A stretch of 9,218 nt of DNA from NCBI GenBank assembly GCA_017999195.1, contig JAGOBP010000118.1:1-9218 (forward strand). The letters run 5' to 3'. Below the pieces are notes generated by a model that saw only the letters and a program-made list of their open reading frames with translations, was not told the origin of the DNA and did no database searches. The DNA comes from Thermoflexales bacterium. Its GTDB lineage: Bacteria; Chloroflexota; Anaerolineae; Fen-1058. Each line of letters begins with the position of its first letter. The first letter of the stretch is position 1. Shown here one piece after another: positions 5,729-9,218 of the stretch. The translations under genes were made by a program, and so were the position numbers.

Positions 5729-7273
5729 ATGGTGAACGTGGAAGCCTATTTGAAGAAACTTCGCGAGCGCCGGGCGCAAGCGGCCGGGACGGAAAAAGAG
5801 GCGGCGGCGCAGCATCAGAAAGGGCGGCTGACGGCGCGTGAGCGCATCGAGGCCCTGTTTGATCCCGGTACCTTCAGCGAGGTCGATACGCTGGTGCTGC
5901 CGCGCTATGAGTCGTACATGGGCGGCAAAGGCTCGCGCCTGGGCGATGGCGTCATCACCGGCTTCGGCCTGGTGGACGGACGACACGTCTTTGTGGCCGC
6001 GCAAGATGCCGCCGTGATGGGCGGCTCGCTGGGCGAGATGCACGCCAACAAGATCGTCAAGGTCATGCGCATGGCGTTGGAATATGGCGCGCCCTTCATC
6101 GCGCTCAACGATTCGGGCGGGGCGCGCATTCAAGAGGGCGTGGACAGTCTGGGCGGCTATTCGCGCATCTTCGACGCGAACTGCGAAGCCAGCGGCGTGA
6201 TCCCGCAGTTGTCCGTCATCATGGGGGCGTGCGCGGGTGGCGCGGTGTATTCGCCTGCACTCACCGACTTCACTTTTATGACCGAGAACAGTTATATGTT
6301 CATCACTGGGCCGGATGTGGTGAAGGCCGTGATGCAGGAAGAAGTGACGCAAGAAGAATTGGGCGGCGGCTTGGTCCACAGCCGCGAAAGCGGAGTCAGC
6401 CATTTTCTGGCGAAGGACGATCGTGAGTGCTTAGCCAGTGTGCGCGAATTGTTGAGTTATCTGCCGTCGAACAACCAAAACGATCCGCCCTACGTCAAAC
6501 CGATGGATGATGCGCAGCGACGGTGTCCCGAACTGGAAGAGATTGTGCCGGTAGAGGCGCACAAGCCGTATGACGTGCGCAACGTGATCGCCTCCATCGT
6601 GGACGATGGCCGTTTCATGGAAGTGCGTGAATTGTGGGCGCAAAATATGGTGGTGGGCTTTGCGCGCCTCAACGGCTACGTTGTCGGCATCGTCGCTAAT
6701 CAGCCGATGGTGCTGGCGGGCTGCATCGATATTTCCGCTTCGATCAAGGCCGCGCACTTCATCCGCATTTGCGATGCGTACAACATCCCGATCGTGACGC
6801 TGCAAGACGTGCCCGGTTTTCTGCCGGGGAAATCGCAGGAATACAGCGGCATCATTCGCAACGGCGCGCGGCTGATTTACGCTTACAGTGAAGCGACCGT
6901 GCCCAAGTTGATGGTGATCTTGCGCAAGAGTTACGGCGGCGCGTACTGCGTGATGAGTAGCAAAGGCTTGCGCGGCGACTTGCTGTACGCGTGGCCCAAT
7001 TCCGAAATCGCCGTGATGGGCGCGTCGGGCGCGGTGAACATCCTCTTCCGCAATGAGTTGAAGAACGCGGAAAACCCCAAAGAACGGCGCGATGAACTGG
7101 TGCGCGACTATGAGGAGAAGTTCAACAATCCGTATGTGGCGGCGTCACGCGGCCTGATCGATGATGTGATCGAGCCACGCGACACGCGCCGGGTGCTCAT
7201 CCGCGCGTTGGAAGTGACATTGTCCAAACGCGAGAAGCATGCGCCGAGAAAACACGGCATTTCACCCATGTAG
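5729..7273 (+). CDS. Acyl-CoA carboxylase carboxyltransferase (beta) subunit, PccB/MmdA family
   Basis: 514 residues, full length for the fused two-domain crotonase-fold carboxyltransferase that moves CO2 from carboxybiotin to an acyl-CoA (propionyl-CoA to methylmalonyl-CoA in PccB). Signatures in order: GRLTARERIEALFDPGTF (32-49), IALNDSGGARIQEGVDSLGGY (124-144), the oxyanion-hole loop GACAGGAVYSPAL (166-178) and YMFITGPDVVK (189-199) in the N-terminal half; VANQPMVLAGCIDISAS (322-338), DVPGFLPG (360-367), GIIRNGARLIYAYSEATVPK (374-393) and RKSYGGAYCVMSSK (399-412) in the C-terminal half. The tail KHGISPM resembles the usual KHGNIPL ending. Position 407 is Cys where PCC beta chains commonly have Asp (GGAYDVM), so propionyl-CoA specificity is not assured. 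With AAGGA at 5725-5729 directly abutting the ATG, the GTG at 5738, 8 nt further on, may be the true start. The biotin carboxylase and carrier genes follow. An Na+-pumping methylmalonyl-CoA decarboxylase is less likely, because a biotin carboxylase is adjacent. Confidence 0.95.
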   Translation: MVNVEAYLKKLRERRAQAAGTEKEAAAQHQKGRLTARERIEALFDPGTFSEVDTLVLPRYESYMGGKGSRLGDGVITGFGLVDGRHVFVAAQDAAVMGGSLGEMHANKIVKVMRMALEYGAPFIALNDSGGARIQEGVDSLGGYSRIFDANCEASGVIPQLSVIMGACAGGAVYSPALTDFTFMTENSYMFITGPDVVKAVMQEEVTQEELGGGLVHSRESGVSHFLAKDDRECLASVRELLSYLPSNNQNDPPYVKPMDDAQRRCPELEEIVPVEAHKPYDVRNVIASIVDDGRFMEVRELWAQNMVVGFARLNGYVVGIVANQPMVLAGCIDISASIKAAHFIRICDAYNIPIVTLQDVPGFLPGKSQEYSGIIRNGARLIYAYSEATVPKLMVILRKSYGGAYCVMSSKGLRGDLLYAWPNSEIAVMGASGAVNILFRNELKNAENPKERRDELVRDYEEKFNNPYVAASRGLIDDVIEPRDTRRVLIRALEVTLSKREKHAPRKHGISPM

Positions 7274-7274
7274 A

Positions 7275-7339
7275 ACGTGTTGCGTGGCCCGTGGTGCGTG
7301 AGTCTACACGTATCACGCAATACGCACCACGCATCACGT
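7275..7339. repeat. Heptamer array with a 28-nt imperfect inverted repeat before the biotin carboxylase gene
   Basis: One base after the carboxyltransferase stop codon come the 7-mers ACGTGTT, GCGTGGC, CCGTGGT, GCGTGAG, then a 9-nt loop (7303-7311), then the reverse-complement type ATCACGC, AATACGC, ACCACGC, ATCACGT. The arms at 7275-7302 and 7312-7339 pair at 22 of 28 positions. There is no U-tract after the hairpin, and the next ribosome binding site (GAGAG, 7346-7350) follows within 7 nt, so it does not look like a simple terminator. Within an operon it might reduce downstream expression or stabilise the upstream mRNA. Confidence 0.85.
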
Positions 7340-7355
7340 CAGTCTGAGAGTGACT

Positions 7356-8837
7356 ATGTTCAAGAAAATTCTCATCGCCAATCGTGGCGAGATTGCCGTC
7401 CGCATCATCCGCACGTGCCGTGACTTGGGAATTCGCGCAGTAGCGTTGTATGAACACGATGATCGGGGTTCGCTGCACGTGCGGCTGGCCGACGAAGCCG
7501 TGGAGTTGGTGTCGGGCAGCGGCTATCTCGATCAGGCCGCGGTGCTGAAAGCGGCGCTGGACACCGGCGCGGACGCGATCCATCCGGGCTATGGCTTTTT
7601 GGCCGAACGCTTGGACTTCATCGAGGCGTGCCAGCAGGCGGGCGTGGTCTTCATCGGGCCGCCGCTTGATCTGATGCGCGCCCAACAGGATAAATTAGCA
7701 GTGCTGGAACGGGTGCGAGCGGCCGGTTTTATCACGACCGATTACGCGCCGCGTTCCTTTGGGAGCGCCGAATTTGACGCTCTACGCGCCGCCGCCGATC
7801 GGCTGGGCTACCCGATCGCGGTGAAGTCGTGTCTGGGCGGGCGCGGACGCGGCGCGTATACGGCGCAATCGGCCCCGCAGCTCGATCGGGCCTTGCGACG
7901 ATCTCAAACGGAAGCGCAAACGGTGTACGGCGATCAACGCTTCTATGTCGAACGACCGATTTCGCCCGCGCATTTGATCGGCGTGCAGATCATCGGTGAT
8001 GCTTCTGGGAACATCGTGCATCTGGGCGAACGTGAAGGCTCGTTGCAACGCGGTAATCAAAAGATGATCGAGGAAGCGCCCGCGCCGTGTTTGTCGCAGC
8101 CGCAGCGCGAGCAGTTGTGGCAAACGGCGGTGGCGATTGCAAAGTTGCTCGATTTTCGCAGCGCGGGCACGATCGAGTTTACGGGCGATAACGCCGGGGA
8201 CTTTTACTTCACGGAAGTGAAGCCGCGCATTCAGATCGAGCATGGGGTGTCGGAGTTGATCTCCGATGTGGACATCGTGCGCGAACAGATTCGGGTGGCG
8301 GCGGGCGAACCGTTGTCTGTGACGCAGGCCGACATCCAGTTGCGCGGCCACGCGATTTCGAGCCGCATCACGGCCGAAGACCCGTGGCGGCATTATCTGC
8401 CCAGTCCCGGCATCTTGCGGCGCGTGCGTCTGCCGGGCGGCCACGGCCTGCGCGTGGAAACGTATGCGTATTCGGGCTGCGCCGTGCCCGCGCAGTACGA
8501 TCCGATTGTGGTCAAGGTGATGGCGTGGGGGCGCGATCGCGAGGAGAGTGTGCATCGTTTGCGGCGCGCATTGGATGAGATCGCGCTGATTGGCCCGGCG
8601 ACGACGCTGCCCATTCATCAACTGATTGTGCGACATCCTGAATTTGTGTCAGGCCAGTACAATACAGATAGCATGCGCCGTGAAATGCCGGAGGATGCGC
8701 TGTCGGAGGCGGAGGCGCGCGATCTGGCGGTGGCCGCGGCGATTGCGTATGCGCGTCGCAATCTGGCCGCGCAGCCGTCGTCGCCGGAGCGGTGGCAGAC
8801 GGGCTGGCATCGATCGAGCCGCCGGTTACCGGAGTAA
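7356..8837 (+). CDS. Divergent biotin carboxylase subunit of acyl-CoA carboxylase (AccC-like)
   Basis: 493 residues: an ATP-grasp biotin carboxylase (about 1-446 by analogy to AccC) plus a tail of about 50 residues with an Ala/Glu-rich helix and a basic end. It would carboxylate the biotin on the adjacent carrier using ATP and bicarbonate. Seen: KILIANRGEIAVRI (4-17), IHPGYGFLAE (75-84), Lys113, Lys157, QKMIEEAPAP (235-244) with Lys236, GTIEF with Glu274, Glu287, RIQIEH (291-296), GHAISSRITAEDP with Arg337 (331-343) and LPSPG (348-352). These match E. coli AccC Lys116, Lys159, Lys238, Glu276, Glu288, Arg292-His297 and Arg338. Substituted: N290 is Lys289, H236 is Asn234, P298 is Gly297, the HVEIQ segment is HLIGVQ so Glu211 is lost, and the Gly-rich loop reads CLGGRGRGA (159-167). 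I chose the ATG at 7356 behind GAGAG; a GTG at 7350 would add two residues. The carrier gene starts 3 nt after the stop. Confidence 0.93.
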   Translation: MFKKILIANRGEIAVRIIRTCRDLGIRAVALYEHDDRGSLHVRLADEAVELVSGSGYLDQAAVLKAALDTGADAIHPGYGFLAERLDFIEACQQAGVVFIGPPLDLMRAQQDKLAVLERVRAAGFITTDYAPRSFGSAEFDALRAAADRLGYPIAVKSCLGGRGRGAYTAQSAPQLDRALRRSQTEAQTVYGDQRFYVERPISPAHLIGVQIIGDASGNIVHLGEREGSLQRGNQKMIEEAPAPCLSQPQREQLWQTAVAIAKLLDFRSAGTIEFTGDNAGDFYFTEVKPRIQIEHGVSELISDVDIVREQIRVAAGEPLSVTQADIQLRGHAISSRITAEDPWRHYLPSPGILRRVRLPGGHGLRVETYAYSGCAVPAQYDPIVVKVMAWGRDREESVHRLRRALDEIALIGPATTLPIHQLIVRHPEFVSGQYNTDSMRREMPEDALSEAEARDLAVAAAIAYARRNLAAQPSSPERWQTGWHRSSRRLPE

Positions 8838-8840
8838 ATC

Positions 8841-9218
8841 ATGAGCAAACTCGAAGTGACGATTGGTGGACACACCTTTGAAGTGGATGTGCAATTGCCG
8901 TTGCGCGGCGAATCCGATGTGCCGGTGACGGTCAACGGGCAGCCCGTGAAAGTCAGCGTGCCCGATCTGGCCGCGCCGATTGATCAGATGGAGTGGTTGA
9001 TCATCGACGGGCGGCCGCAGGAAGTGGTGATCGATTCCGAGTTGCGCTGGCTGCGCACCGAGACGGGCCTGCATCGCGTGGAAGTGCGCGATCTGGACGC
9101 GCGCACGCCGCGTCCGCTCAGCCGCGACGGTCGCGTCAAGTCGCCCATTCCCGGCCGAATCAAAGCCGTGTTCGTGCAGCTGGACGATCACGTGGAGGCA
9201 GGCGATTCGCTGTTGATT
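8841..9218 (+). CDS. Biotin carboxyl carrier protein (biotin/lipoyl-attachment domain), cut by the window end
   Basis: 126 codons are visible and the frame runs off the right edge. The N-terminal region is a beta-rich module (KLEVTIGGHTFEVDVQLPL, then VTVNGQPVKVSV). A segment at about 52-85 follows (WLIIDGRPQEVVIDSELRWLRTETGLHRVEVRD), like the region preceding the biotinyl domain in PCC alpha chains. The biotinyl domain then begins with VKSPIPGRIKAVFVQLDDHVEAGDSLLI (about 99-126). In the family the next residues are the EAMKM-type biotinylation motif, which lies just outside the window. GGAG at 8831-8834, overlapping the end of the biotin carboxylase gene, is the ribosome binding site, 6 nt before the ATG. 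The 3-nt spacing implies translational coupling with the carboxylase. A family length near 165-180 residues would leave about a quarter of the protein missing. Confidence 0.9.
   Translation, partial: MSKLEVTIGGHTFEVDVQLPLRGESDVPVTVNGQPVKVSVPDLAAPIDQMEWLIIDGRPQEVVIDSELRWLRTETGLHRVEVRDLDARTPRPLSRDGRVKSPIPGRIKAVFVQLDDHVEAGDSLLI

Noticed and set aside
5723..6403. 226-residue minus-strand open frame opposite the carboxyltransferase
   Set aside because: It is an antisense shadow rich in His, Arg and Ala; the plus strand encodes an unmistakable carboxyltransferase there.
7782..8636. 284-residue minus-strand open frame opposite the biotin carboxylase
   Set aside because: It is an antisense shadow of a well-supported gene, with no recognisable motif or ribosome binding site.

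Overview
The window is high-GC bacterial DNA carrying seven protein genes and no RNA genes. I suspect a Chloroflexota (or similar deep-branching, non-proteobacterial) genome. The reasons are the very large multi-PAS/GAF sensor kinase, the three-gene acyl-CoA carboxylase cassette, and spacers built from degenerate 7- or 8-nt repeats like those of cyanobacteria and, as I recall, Chloroflexi. This assignment is an inference; no marker gene settles it.

Layout. Bases 1-3182 (minus strand) are one uninterrupted reading frame for a membrane-anchored hybrid PAS/GAF sensor histidine kinase. Its ATP-binding domain lies beyond the left edge. A short divergent promoter region (about 3183-3269) separates it from a plus-strand run of six genes: an MFS exporter of the DHA3/EntS type (3270-4526), a YfcE-like metallophosphoesterase homologue that has lost most metal ligands (4613-5173), a small SRPBCC/START-like protein (5232-5654), an acyl-CoA carboxylase carboxyltransferase chain (5729-7273), a divergent biotin carboxylase (7356-8837) and a biotin carrier protein cut by the right edge (8841-9218).

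The last three genes make a complete acyl-CoA carboxylase. The biotin carboxylase charges the biotin on the carrier, and the carboxyltransferase moves the CO2 to an acyl-CoA, most likely propionyl-CoA or acetyl-CoA. The last two genes are separated by 3 nt, with the carrier's ribosome binding site overlapping the end of the carboxylase gene. How the three genes before them relate to the cassette is unclear; they are co-oriented with short spacers and may share transcripts.

The most unusual signal is in the spacers. All four gaps of 50 nt or more between the plus-strand genes are filled, from just after the stop codon to the next ribosome binding site, with degenerate tandem arrays of period 7 (three gaps) or 8 (one gap). 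Each gap has its own sequence family. Two of the arrays switch to the reverse complement of their unit halfway and so form long hairpins. Other points worth attention are the probable metallophosphoesterase pseudoenzyme, active-site substitutions in the biotin carboxylase, and a strong excess of the palindrome CGATCG.
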